Shown piece after piece: positions 17,674-25,648 of a stretch of 64,000 bases of DNA. Under the pieces are notes generated by a model that saw nothing but the letters and a program-made list of their open reading frames with translations, did no database searches and was not told the DNA's origin. Position 1 is the first letter of the stretch. Each line of letters begins with the position of its first letter. This DNA comes from Chloroflexota bacterium (GTDB taxonomy: Bacteria; Chloroflexota; Dormibacteria; Dormibacterales; Dormibacteraceae): positions 16,938 through 80,937 of the forward strand of contig VBFH01000029.1 of assembly GCA_005883575.1 (NCBI GenBank), given 5' to 3'. The translations under genes were made by a program, and so were the position numbers.

Positions 17674-18633
17674 ATGCCGATCGTGTTGGTGGTCGACGAC
17701 GGTGCGGCGAACCGCGAATTGATCCGCATGTACCTGTCGACTATCGATTGCGAGGTGTTGCTCGCGGCCGACGGTCCCTCAGCCCTCGCGTTGATCGAAA
17801 CCACCCCGCCGGACCTGGTCCTGCTCGACGTGCGCATGCCGCGCATGGACGGTTACGAGGTGTGCCGCCGCATCAAGGCGATGCCGCGCGGGCGATTGCT
17901 GCCAGTGGTCATGATCACCGGGCTGAGCCAGACCACGCACCGGGTCATGGCACTCGAGGCCGGCGCGGACGATTTCATGGCCAAGCCGGTCGAAGGCGCC
18001 GAGCTGATCGCTCGCGTGCGGTCCGCGCTCCGGCTCAAAGAGCTCTACAACACGCTCGACGGCGCCGAGCACGTCATCTTCTCGCTGGCTACCGCGGTCG
18101 AGGCGAAGGACTCCTTCACCGAGCGGCACACGCAGCGGGTGGGCGAGGCGGCCCGCCTGCTCGGCCAGAAGCTGGGGCTGCCGGAGCACACGCTCGACAC
18201 GCTGTACCGCGGCGGGATCATCCACGACATCGGCAAGATCGGCGTCTCGGATTCGATCCTGCACAAGCCGGGTCCGCTGGATGCGATCGAACTTCCGCAG
18301 ATGCAGGCGCACGTGGCGATCGGCGAGAGCATCGTGCGTCCGCTCCACTCGACGTCCGGACTGCTGCCCATCATCCGCCACCATCACGAGCGCTTCGACG
18401 GGTCTGGTTATCCGGACGGCCTGCGCTCGCGGGAGATCCCGCGAGCCGCGAGGATCGTTTCCGTCTGCGACGCCTTCGACGCCCTGGTCAACGACCGGCC
18501 GTACCGCACGCGGCGCTCGACCGAGGAAGCGCTGGCGGTGCTGCGGGCGGGCGCAGGGACGCAGTGGGACCCCGAGACGGTCGACCTCCTGGCGAGCGAG
18601 CTGCCGACCATCCGGCATCTCGGCGCTGCCTAA
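17674..18633 (+). CDS. Response regulator with HD-GYP output domain
   Basis: 319 residues from ATG 17674 (TTG 17665 also in frame). The receiver domain has VVDD, the phospho-acceptor in LVLLDVRMPRMDGYEV, the Thr in MITGLS and the Lys in AKPVEG. After a short linker the HD-GYP domain shows ERHTQRVGEAAR, GIIHDIGKIGVSD, HHHERFDGSGYPDGL and CDAFDALVNDRPYRTR. It should degrade c-di-GMP when phosphorylated. No cognate kinase is adjacent; the kinase at 13.3-15.5 kb is the closest candidate. Confidence 0.93.
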   Translation: MPIVLVVDDGAANRELIRMYLSTIDCEVLLAADGPSALALIETTPPDLVLLDVRMPRMDGYEVCRRIKAMPRGRLLPVVMITGLSQTTHRVMALEAGADDFMAKPVEGAELIARVRSALRLKELYNTLDGAEHVIFSLATAVEAKDSFTERHTQRVGEAARLLGQKLGLPEHTLDTLYRGGIIHDIGKIGVSDSILHKPGPLDAIELPQMQAHVAIGESIVRPLHSTSGLLPIIRHHHERFDGSGYPDGLRSREIPRAARIVSVCDAFDALVNDRPYRTRRSTEEALAVLRAGAGTQWDPETVDLLASELPTIRHLGAA

Positions 18634-18669
18634 CAACTTAAGGCCCTCTCCCCGATCGCCAGAGGGGCA

Positions 18670-21213
18670 TCAGCCTGTGTTCTGCAGGCCGGCCGCTACT
18701 CCGTTCACGCTCAGCTGAAAGACCCGCTCCGCCCTCGCGCGGTCGGAGCGCGGCGTCCTGCGCTCGCGCATCGCGCGCAGCGCCCGCAGCTGCAGGTGCG
18801 ACAACGCGTCGACGTATGGATTGCGCAGCTCGATCGCCCAGGAAAGGACACGGCGATCCTCAAGCAGCCGGCGATGCCCGGTCACGGCGAGGACGCGGTC
18901 CAAGGTGAGTTCGTACTCGCGCAGCAGCATCTCCTCGAGGTCTGGCCGCTCGCCCAGGGCAAGGTAGCGTTCGGCGATCCGGCGGTCGGTCTTGGCCAGG
19001 CTCATCTCTGCGTTGTCGAGCATCGCGTTGAACAGCGGCCACTCCGCGTAGGCGCGTCTCAGCTCACGGAGCGGCGCCGCGGCGAGCCCGCTCCCGATCC
19101 CGTACCAGCCCGGAAGGTTGAGACGCATCTGCGACCAGGCGAACACCCAGGGGATCGCCCTCAAGTCGTCGAGCCGGCCGCCGACCCTGCGCCGCGCCGG
19201 CCTCGAAGCGATCCTCAGGCGGCCGAGCTCTTCAACCGGGCTCACCTGGAGGAACCAATTCTCGAAGCCCGGCGCTTCGACCAGCTTGCGGTACGCGGAG
19301 CGCGACGGCGCGTCGATGAGCGAGGCAAGCCGGCGAAATCCACGTGCTGGATCGCGTCGGGTGGCTCCAGGCGCCGATGCCTCGAGCACCGCGGACGTCA
19401 CCTGCTCGAGGTGGCGGCGAGCGATCGCGCGGTTGCCGTAGCGGGCGAAGATCACCTCGCCCTGCTCGGTGACCTTGAAGACGCCGCCGACCGAACCGGG
19501 CGCCTGTGCGCGCACCGCGCGGTTGGCCGGACCGCCGCCCCTGCCCAGCGCGCCGCCGCGTCCATGGAACAGTGTCAGTCGCAAGCCATTCTTCTTCGCC
19601 CATGCGGTGAGCGCGGCCTGCGCGTCATGGAGCGCCAGCGTTGCGGACAGCGGCCCGATCTCCTTGGCAGAGTCGGAGTAGCCGAGCATGACCTCGATCC
19701 TTTGGCCATTGGCGGCGAGACGTTTGCGGACGGGCTTGAGCCGCAGCATCTCGTCCAGGACTTCGGTCGCGCGCGCAAGGTCGTCGAGCGTCTCGAACAG
19801 CGGCACAACATCGAGCACCGGGACCCGGCCGCCGGTGGCATGACGCGCAAGCTGGTAGACCGCTGCTATGTCGCTCGCCCCACGCGTAAAGCTGACCACG
19901 TATCGGCGGCAGCACTCGACGCCGTACGTTGACTGAAGGGCCGCCACCACCCCGAGTGTGTCGAGCACATCCCGAGTCGGCTCCGACAACTGACCGCCGC
20001 CGCGGATCTCGATCAGCGCCCGCTCGTGCACGTTGCTGTGCTGCCGGACCTCGAGCTCCGCCAGGTGAAAACCAAAGGTCTGCGCCTGCCACACCAGGTG
20101 CTGCAGCTCGCCGGACGCGAGGCGAGGGGCGCCGGCGGCGGCGAGCGAATCCTGCACCGCGCGCAGGTCGTCGAGCAGCTCCGCAGCGGTTTGGTATGCG
20201 AGGTCCTTCTCACCCAGGCGCGTCGCGCGGATCCGGCGCACGACGTGAAGCAGAAACTCCCGGTGTGGCTCGGACGAGGTCTCAGGCAGTCGCTGCCGCA
20301 GCGCGCGCGACGGTGGTGTCGTCTCGGAATCGACGGTCATCGCGCGGCCCACCCGATTGGTCACGGCCTCGAGCGCGAGCAGCGCGTGCTCCGCGTGGAT
20401 CGCCATCGTCTCCGCCGTAACCTGGGGCGTGACAGCTGGGTTGCCGTCGCGATCGCCTCCGATCCAGCTCCCGAAGCGAAGGAATGCAGGCGCGCGGGTT
20501 CCGAGGGCGGTGTCGAGGGCACGCAAGACCTCGGGCACCATGCGGAACAGCGTCTCGTCGAAGACGGCCATGAACGACCGCACCTCGTCCAACGGCCGGA
20601 CGTGCGCAGTGCGCATCTGGGCTGTGCGCCACAGAGTGTCGATCTCTTCGCCGAGCCGCCGCTGCGCCTCCGCCCGCTCGGAGTCCGAGATCTTCGGATC
20701 GTCGATCGCCTCGAGCTGCTCGCCGATCCGCCGAATCGCGGTCACAACCGCGCGGCGCCTCGCCTCCGTCGGATGCGCCGTGAAGACAGGATGGATCTCC
20801 AGGGTCGCGAGCAGAGCGTCAAGCCTCTTCCTGCCCACTTTGGTCCGCAGCTCGGCGACGGTCGCCGCGATTGACTCCGGAAGCGGCTCCGGTCCCCGAT
20901 CGCGATCCCGGATAACCCGGGCGCGATGGTGCTCTTCGGCCAGGTTCGCGAGGTGGAAGTAGCAGGTGAAGGCCCGAGCCACGAGCTCGGCACGGTCAAG
21001 AGGCCACGAGGCGACGAGCTTCTCGGCCTCGCGCTCGAAGCGACCGTCCTCACGCGCCCGGATCGCCAGACCGCGCAGCTTCTCCACGTCATGCAGGAGA
21101 CTCGCGCCGCCGAAGTCGGCGATGACGTTGCCCAGCAGCTCCCCGAGCAGCCGCACGTCGCGCCTCAGCTCCGGCGGTATCTCCTGTCGGGCAGCGTCTC
21201 TCGACTGCCCCAT
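18670..21213 (-). CDS. ppc: Phosphoenolpyruvate carboxylase
   Basis: 847 residues. Catalytic motifs are intact: VFTAHPTEARRRAV (His in the first active-site block), GGDRDGNPAVTPQ, GYSDSAKEIG, FHGRGGALGRGGGP (the phosphate/bicarbonate loop) and a C terminus ending QNTG as in the family. It carboxylates PEP to oxaloacetate, refilling the TCA cycle and feeding aspartate-family amino acids. It lies 12 bases downstream of citramalate synthase on the same strand, so the two are likely co-transcribed under the cimA leader. Confidence 0.96.
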   Translation of the reverse strand: MGQSRDAARQEIPPELRRDVRLLGELLGNVIADFGGASLLHDVEKLRGLAIRAREDGRFEREAEKLVASWPLDRAELVARAFTCYFHLANLAEEHHRARVIRDRDRGPEPLPESIAATVAELRTKVGRKRLDALLATLEIHPVFTAHPTEARRRAVVTAIRRIGEQLEAIDDPKISDSERAEAQRRLGEEIDTLWRTAQMRTAHVRPLDEVRSFMAVFDETLFRMVPEVLRALDTALGTRAPAFLRFGSWIGGDRDGNPAVTPQVTAETMAIHAEHALLALEAVTNRVGRAMTVDSETTPPSRALRQRLPETSSEPHREFLLHVVRRIRATRLGEKDLAYQTAAELLDDLRAVQDSLAAAGAPRLASGELQHLVWQAQTFGFHLAELEVRQHSNVHERALIEIRGGGQLSEPTRDVLDTLGVVAALQSTYGVECCRRYVVSFTRGASDIAAVYQLARHATGGRVPVLDVVPLFETLDDLARATEVLDEMLRLKPVRKRLAANGQRIEVMLGYSDSAKEIGPLSATLALHDAQAALTAWAKKNGLRLTLFHGRGGALGRGGGPANRAVRAQAPGSVGGVFKVTEQGEVIFARYGNRAIARRHLEQVTSAVLEASAPGATRRDPARGFRRLASLIDAPSRSAYRKLVEAPGFENWFLQVSPVEELGRLRIASRPARRRVGGRLDDLRAIPWVFAWSQMRLNLPGWYGIGSGLAAAPLRELRRAYAEWPLFNAMLDNAEMSLAKTDRRIAERYLALGERPDLEEMLLREYELTLDRVLAVTGHRRLLEDRRVLSWAIELRNPYVDALSHLQLRALRAMRERRTPRSDRARAERVFQLSVNGVAAGLQNTG

Positions 21214-21225
21214 CAGGCCGGTTCG

Positions 21226-22833
21226 CTACGCGAGCAGGCCGACTTCCCCGCGAGTGGGGAAGAGGACGGCAAACTCGAGCGAGTCGATCAGGGCGAGCAG
21301 CGACGCCTCGATGATGTTGCTCGAACAGCCCACGGTCGTCCAGCGCGCGGTGCCCTTACCGCTTTCGATCAGGACGCGCGTGGTCGCGGCTGTGCCGGCG
21401 TCGCCGTTGAGGATGCGCACCTTGTAATCGTGCAAGCTCACGCCGTCGAGCGCGGGGAACTGCGGAGTCAGCGCCTTGCGCAGCGCCGCATCGAGCGCGT
21501 TGACCGGGCCGTTTCCCGACGCGGCGGTGTGATAGACCGCGCCTTCGACCTCGACCTTGACCGTCGCCTCGGCGTGAACCGATCCACCGTTCTTGCGCAC
21601 CTGGGTGGTGAAATCGGCCACCGTCCATGGCGCCGCGTACCCGGGCTGAAGCCGCCGCACGAGCATCTCAAACGACGCGTCCGCCGCCTCGTACGCGTAT
21701 CCCTGGTGCTCCAGCTCCTTGAGGTGGTTCACGAGCCACCGCGTCTGCGGGTCGTCACGGTCGAGCTCGAGCCCGAACTCTCGCGCCTTCGCCAAAACGT
21801 TGCCGCGCCCAGAGAGCTCAGACACGAGCACGCGCGCCTCGTTTCCCACCCGGGCCGGATCGATGTGCTGATAAGCATCCTTGTGCCGCAGGACTGCGGC
21901 CACGTGCTGCCCGCCCTTGTGCGCGAAAGCGCCGTGGCCGACGAACGGCTGCTGCAGCGGCAGCGCGAGGTTGGCGATCTCTGCCACCGTGCGCGAAAGC
22001 TCAGTGAACCGCTGCACCGACCCCTGGGGGAGTGCCTCGATGTCGAGCTTGAGCACGAGGTTCGAGATCACAGACACAAGGTTGGCGTTGCCGCAGCGCT
22101 CGCCATAGCCGTTGATGGTGCCCTGGACCATGTCCGCGCCGCCCATCACCCCTTCCAGCGTGTTCGCGACCGCAAGCTCGCAATCGTTGTGCGTGTGGAT
22201 GCCCACGCGCGTTGAGGCCCCGGCATGGGCCAGCGCCGACCTCACCGCCTCGACGCCAGAGCGGATCTCAGCAGGCTGGCTGCCGCCGTTGGTGTCGCAC
22301 AGGACCACCCATGCGGCGCCCGCGCGCGACGCGGAAAGGCAGACCTCGAGTGCGTACTCGGCGTCCCGCGCGTACCCGTCAAAGAAATGCTCCGCGTCAA
22401 AGATGACCTCGCGGCCGAGGTCGACTCCGTACGCGACCGACTCCTCGACCATGGCGAGGTTTTCGTTGTTCGTCGTCTGTAGGACCGTCGCCACCTGCCA
22501 GGTGTCGCTCTTGCCGACGAGCGTCCAAACGGGCGCCTTGCTCGCGATCAGCGCATCCAGATTCGGGTCGTCCTCACAGCGTCCGCCGGCGCGGCGCGTG
22601 GCGCCGAACGCGGCCAGGCGCGCGCTCTCGAGCGGCTGCTTCGCAAGGCTCGTGAAAAGCTCCTCGTCTTTCGGGTTGGAGCCGGGAAATCCACCTTCGA
22701 CGTAGTCGAAGCCGAGGCCGTCCAGGAGGCGCGCGATGCGCTCTTTGTCCGCGGCAGAGAAGGAGACGTCCGGGCCCTGCGCGCCGTCCCGCAGGGTGGT
22801 GTCGTAGACGACGATTCTTCTTTTGGCGGACAT
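21226..22833 (-). CDS. cimA: (R)-citramalate synthase
   Basis: 535 residues from ATG 22833, placed directly after the leader terminator. N-terminal HMGL-like TIM barrel: VVYDTTLRDGAQGPDVSFSAADKERIARLLD, then EGGFPGSNPKDEELF, HTHNDCELAVANT and a C-terminal LeuA-type regulatory domain (DYKVRILNGDAGTAATTRVLIE). The barrel motifs match the CimA/NifV-like group rather than LeuA. It condenses acetyl-CoA and pyruvate to citramalate, the first step of threonine-independent isoleucine synthesis. This fits the Ile-rich leader peptide upstream. Confidence 0.93.
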   Translation of the reverse strand: MSAKRRIVVYDTTLRDGAQGPDVSFSAADKERIARLLDGLGFDYVEGGFPGSNPKDEELFTSLAKQPLESARLAAFGATRRAGGRCEDDPNLDALIASKAPVWTLVGKSDTWQVATVLQTTNNENLAMVEESVAYGVDLGREVIFDAEHFFDGYARDAEYALEVCLSASRAGAAWVVLCDTNGGSQPAEIRSGVEAVRSALAHAGASTRVGIHTHNDCELAVANTLEGVMGGADMVQGTINGYGERCGNANLVSVISNLVLKLDIEALPQGSVQRFTELSRTVAEIANLALPLQQPFVGHGAFAHKGGQHVAAVLRHKDAYQHIDPARVGNEARVLVSELSGRGNVLAKAREFGLELDRDDPQTRWLVNHLKELEHQGYAYEAADASFEMLVRRLQPGYAAPWTVADFTTQVRKNGGSVHAEATVKVEVEGAVYHTAASGNGPVNALDAALRKALTPQFPALDGVSLHDYKVRILNGDAGTAATTRVLIESGKGTARWTTVGCSSNIIEASLLALIDSLEFAVLFPTRGEVGLLA

Positions 22834-22867
22834 AAAAAAACCTCCCGACCTTCTGGCCGGGAGGTCC
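22834..22867 (-). terminator. Leader attenuator of cimA: terminator and competing antiterminator arm
   Basis: On the minus strand CCTCCCGGCC (22864-22855) pairs with GGTCGGGAGG (22850-22841) around AGAA, followed by seven T (22840-22834) and at once by the cimA ATG. The 3' arm also contains the cimA ribosome site GGGAGG. The sequence GGACCTCCCGG (22867-22857), covering the 5' arm, is complementary to CCGGGGAGGTCC inside the leader ORF (22910-22899), so the two pairings exclude each other. This is a classical terminator/antiterminator switch. Confidence 0.8.
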
Positions 22868-22888
22868 AACCGACATAAGCGCGGCGCG

Positions 22889-22945
22889 CTACGTCGGGGG
22901 ACCTCCCCGGATAATCTCGATGGCGATCGCGCGGCGATTGCGCAT
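22889..22945 (-). CDS. Isoleucine-rich leader peptide of cimA
   Basis: An 18-residue ORF, MRNRRAIAIEIIRGGPPT, with four Ile codons within six residues, ends 24 bases before the terminator. The codons after the Ile run form the antiterminator arm. Expected logic: with scarce charged tRNA-Ile the ribosome stalls at the Ile codons and the antiterminator forms; with ample Ile it reaches the TAG, masks the arm and the terminator forms. No strong Shine-Dalgarno is visible. The end product of the CimA pathway matches the stalling codons. Confidence 0.75.
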   Translation of the reverse strand: MRNRRAIAIEIIRGGPPT

Positions 22946-23077
22946 GTGGCCGCAAGCCTAAGGCATCGCGGACGCGGCATGCATGGTCTTGGGCACCAAG
23001 CACGGGTCTGGCCGTTAGTGGCACACCGACAGCCGCGGTGTGGCGGCAGGAGTTCGCCGTGCTGTGGAATCTTTCTC

Positions 23078-23133
23078 TTGACAAAAGGAAATGGGAGGGG
23101 TACGGTTTGCGAAGTCGATTCGACAATGTCGAA
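23078..23133 (+). promoter_or_regulatory. Promoter and IclR-type operator of the glycerol/DHA operon
   Basis: TTGACA (23078-23083), exactly 17 bases, then TACGGT (23101-23106). Just downstream, over or after the start site, is the perfect palindrome TTCGACA-A-TGTCGAA (23119-23133), overlapped by GTCGA-T-TCGAC (23114-23124). A near copy of the 15-mer spans the start of the iclR gene at 27941-27955, so IclR repression of this promoter is the simplest reading. Confidence 0.7.
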
Positions 23134-23167
23134 CGGTAGTCAGGATTAACGAGGGGGTTCAACCGCC

Positions 23168-23947
23168 ATGTACTCGATTCGACAGCGTGCGCTGGCCGAG
23201 GTCCTGGGCACCGCCGCCCTGGTGCTCGTCGGCCCCGGATCCGTGATCGCGACTCTGACGCTGGCGGGCAAGGCCGTGCCGGCCGTGACCGAAGCCGACC
23301 TGCTGGGGATCAGCTTCGCTTTCGGCTTCATCATCACCGCGCTCGTCTACGCCATCGGCAAGGTGTCTGGATGCCACATCAACCCGGCCGTGACCTTCGC
23401 CCTGGCGGCGACCAAGCGTTTTCCATGGCGCGAGGTCCCGACCTACTGGGCGGCCCAGTACGCGGGCGGGATCATCGGCGCCTTCGCGATCTGGGGAGTC
23501 TTCGGCCAGCACGCGGTGGCGTTTGGCATGGGCCAGACCCACTTCGCCGCCGATGCGTCGACCTCTTACTACCTGCAGGCGGCGCTCGCCGAGGCCGTCG
23601 GCACCGGGCTCCTGCTTTTCGCGATCCTCGGCATCGTCGACGGGCGCTCGCCGCAGCAACTGGCGGGTCTCGTCATCGGCGGCGCGGTGGTCGGCATCAT
23701 TCTGGTCTTCGGACCGGTCACAGGCGCATCGCTCAACCCGTCGCGCGCCTTCGGTCCCGAGCTTGTGCAGGCGATCGCCGGCGGAACGACCTTCTGGGCG
23801 CAGTACATCCCCGTCTACTTGATCCCCGGGCTCGTCGGGGCGGCCCTCGCCTCATTCGCCTACGACTACCTCGCCAACCCCCGCGTCGTCGAGAAGCCGA
23901 TCAAAGAAGCCGTGACGCGCGAAGAAGCGCGCGCCGCCGCCAGCTGA
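23168..23947 (+). CDS. MIP-family channel (aquaporin/glycerol facilitator)
   Basis: 259 residues with six membrane segments. The first half-helix motif is HINPAVTFALA (NPA); the second is SLNPSRAFGPE, with NPS in place of NPA but the selectivity-filter Arg kept. First gene of a run into dhaK, dhaL and enzyme I, so it probably admits glycerol or dihydroxyacetone. The filter residues do not settle water versus polyol transport. A charged tail (KPIKEAVTREEARAAAS) ends the protein. Confidence 0.9.
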   Translation: MYSIRQRALAEVLGTAALVLVGPGSVIATLTLAGKAVPAVTEADLLGISFAFGFIITALVYAIGKVSGCHINPAVTFALAATKRFPWREVPTYWAAQYAGGIIGAFAIWGVFGQHAVAFGMGQTHFAADASTSYYLQAALAEAVGTGLLLFAILGIVDGRSPQQLAGLVIGGAVVGIILVFGPVTGASLNPSRAFGPELVQAIAGGTTFWAQYIPVYLIPGLVGAALASFAYDYLANPRVVEKPIKEAVTREEARAAAS

Positions 23948-23966
23948 CCGTAAGGAGAAATCGAGA

Positions 23967-24989
23967 ATGGCAGTCGAAACCAACCAGATGCGCAAGTTCC
24001 TCAACGATCCGGCCCGGGTTGTCAAGGAGTCGCTGGCCGGGCTCGCCGCGGCGCACCCGGACCTCGTCCGGTACGACGCGGCGGCGCAGATCATCGTCCG
24101 CAAAGACGCGCCCCGGCGCGGCAAGGTAGCCCTGATCTCGGGTGGGGGGTCGGGACACGAGCCCCTGCACGGCGGATTCGTCGGCCACGGCATGCTCGAC
24201 GCGGCATGCCCGGGCGAAGTTTTCACCTCGCCCGTGCCCGCCCAGATGCTCGCCGCCACCAAAGCGGTCGACGGCGGCGCGGGTGTGGTTCACATCGTCA
24301 AGAACTACACGGGCGACGTCCTCAACTTCAAGCTCGCGGCAGGGGACGCGGCGGACGAGGGGATCAAGGTCACCTCGATCGTCATCGATGACGACGTCGC
24401 GGTCCAGGACTCGCTCTACACAGCGGGGCGCCGCGGCGTGGGCGCAACCGTGCTCGCGGAAAAGATCGCCGGCGCGGCCGCAGAAGGTGGCGCCGACCTG
24501 GCGAAGGTGACCGACACCGTGAGGCAGGTCAATGAGCGCTCGCGCTCATTTGGCGTGGCGCTTTCCTCCTGCGTACCGCCCGCGTCGGGCAAGCCGATCT
24601 TCGAGCTCCCCGAAGGACAGATCGAGCTCGGGATCGGGATCCATGGCGAGCCCGGGCGCAAGCGCGCCCAGCTCGCGTCGGCGAGCGACATCGTCGACGT
24701 CATGGTCGAGGCGGTCGTGTCCGACCTCAAGCCGAAGAAGGGCGCGAAAGTGCTCGCCTTCGTCAACGGCATGGGCGGTACTCCTCTGCTCGAGCTGTAC
24801 CTCCTCTATGCCGAGGTCGACAAGAAGCTCCGCGCCGCCGGCGTCGAGCCGGTCCGCAATCTCGTCGGCAGCTACATCACCTCGCTCGAGATGGCGGGCG
24901 CTTCGTTGACCGTGCTCGAGCTCGACGAAGACTTGACCAGGTTCTGGGACTCGCCGGTTCACACCCCCGCGCTCCGCTGGGGCGTCTAG
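23967..24989 (+). CDS. dhaK: Dihydroxyacetone kinase subunit DhaK
   Basis: 340 residues, preceded by AAGGAG. Two DhaK domains: LISGGGSGHEPLHGGFVGHGMLDAACPGEVFTSP with the substrate pocket, and GIGIHGEPGR with the His that forms a hemiaminal with dihydroxyacetone. DhaK holds dihydroxyacetone while DhaL-ADP donates phosphate recharged by DhaM. Encoded 19 bases after the channel gene and followed by dhaL and enzyme I. Confidence 0.95.
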   Translation: MAVETNQMRKFLNDPARVVKESLAGLAAAHPDLVRYDAAAQIIVRKDAPRRGKVALISGGGSGHEPLHGGFVGHGMLDAACPGEVFTSPVPAQMLAATKAVDGGAGVVHIVKNYTGDVLNFKLAAGDAADEGIKVTSIVIDDDVAVQDSLYTAGRRGVGATVLAEKIAGAAAEGGADLAKVTDTVRQVNERSRSFGVALSSCVPPASGKPIFELPEGQIELGIGIHGEPGRKRAQLASASDIVDVMVEAVVSDLKPKKGAKVLAFVNGMGGTPLLELYLLYAEVDKKLRAAGVEPVRNLVGSYITSLEMAGASLTVLELDEDLTRFWDSPVHTPALRWGV

Positions 24990-25015
24990 GCGCTAAGTTG
25001 ATCAGCGAAAGGGTC

Positions 25016-25645
25016 ATGGACGCGGCCACGATCACCTCCTGGATGCGCGAGATCGACGTCGCGGTGCGCGCCGAGAAAGACCATCTGGTCCAGCTCGACG
25101 CGGCCATCGGCGATGGCGACCACGGCACCAACATGGTCAGGGGATTCGAGGCCGTCGTTCAGGCCCTGGACGCTGACGGCGGATCGCCGCCGGGCAAGCT
25201 CTTGATCCTTGCCGGTCGCACCCTCGTCTCGACCGTGGGCGGGGCGAGCGGACCGCTGTGGGGCAGCGCGCTGCGCAGCGGCGGTCGGGTGCTCGGCGAC
25301 CAGTCGTCGTTCGAGGGTGCCGAGCTGGTCGAGGTCCTGGCCGCAGCGCTGGCGTCGGTCAAAGACCTCGGCACCGCGGCCGTCGGCGACAAGACGATGG
25401 TGGATGCGCTGGAGCCGGCGGTCGACGCGCTCCGGACCCGGCTCGGCCAGGGTGCATCGCTCGACGAGGCGCTTGACGCCGCGGGGGCGGCAGGGGAGTC
25501 AGGCATGCGCTCGACCATCCCGCTCCAGGCGCGCAAAGGACGCGCGTCGTATCTCGGCGAGCGTTCGGTTGGCCACCAGGATCCAGGCGCGACGTCGACG
25601 GCGCTGATCCTCCGCGCACTGCAGAGGGCGGCCAGGGCGACCTAG
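25016..25645 (+). CDS. dhaL: Dihydroxyacetone kinase subunit DhaL (ADP-binding)
   Basis: 209 residues from ATG 25016 (TTG 24998 also in frame). All-alpha DhaL fold: LDAAIGDGDHGTNMVRGF carries the Asp cluster that holds the magnesium ions, with LVSTVGGASGPLWG and AVGDKTMVDALEPA downstream. It keeps ADP tightly bound as a cofactor and phosphorylates dihydroxyacetone on DhaK. The EI gene begins three bases after its stop. Confidence 0.93.
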   Translation: MDAATITSWMREIDVAVRAEKDHLVQLDAAIGDGDHGTNMVRGFEAVVQALDADGGSPPGKLLILAGRTLVSTVGGASGPLWGSALRSGGRVLGDQSSFEGAELVEVLAAALASVKDLGTAAVGDKTMVDALEPAVDALRTRLGQGASLDEALDAAGAAGESGMRSTIPLQARKGRASYLGERSVGHQDPGATSTALILRALQRAARAT

Positions 25646-25648
25646 TAG

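Noticed and set aside
22834..22945. T-box or leucine riboswitch in the cimA leader
   Set aside because: No T-box AGGGUGG-type sequence or specifier stem is seen; a leader ORF with Ile codons and a terminator/antiterminator pair explains the region.
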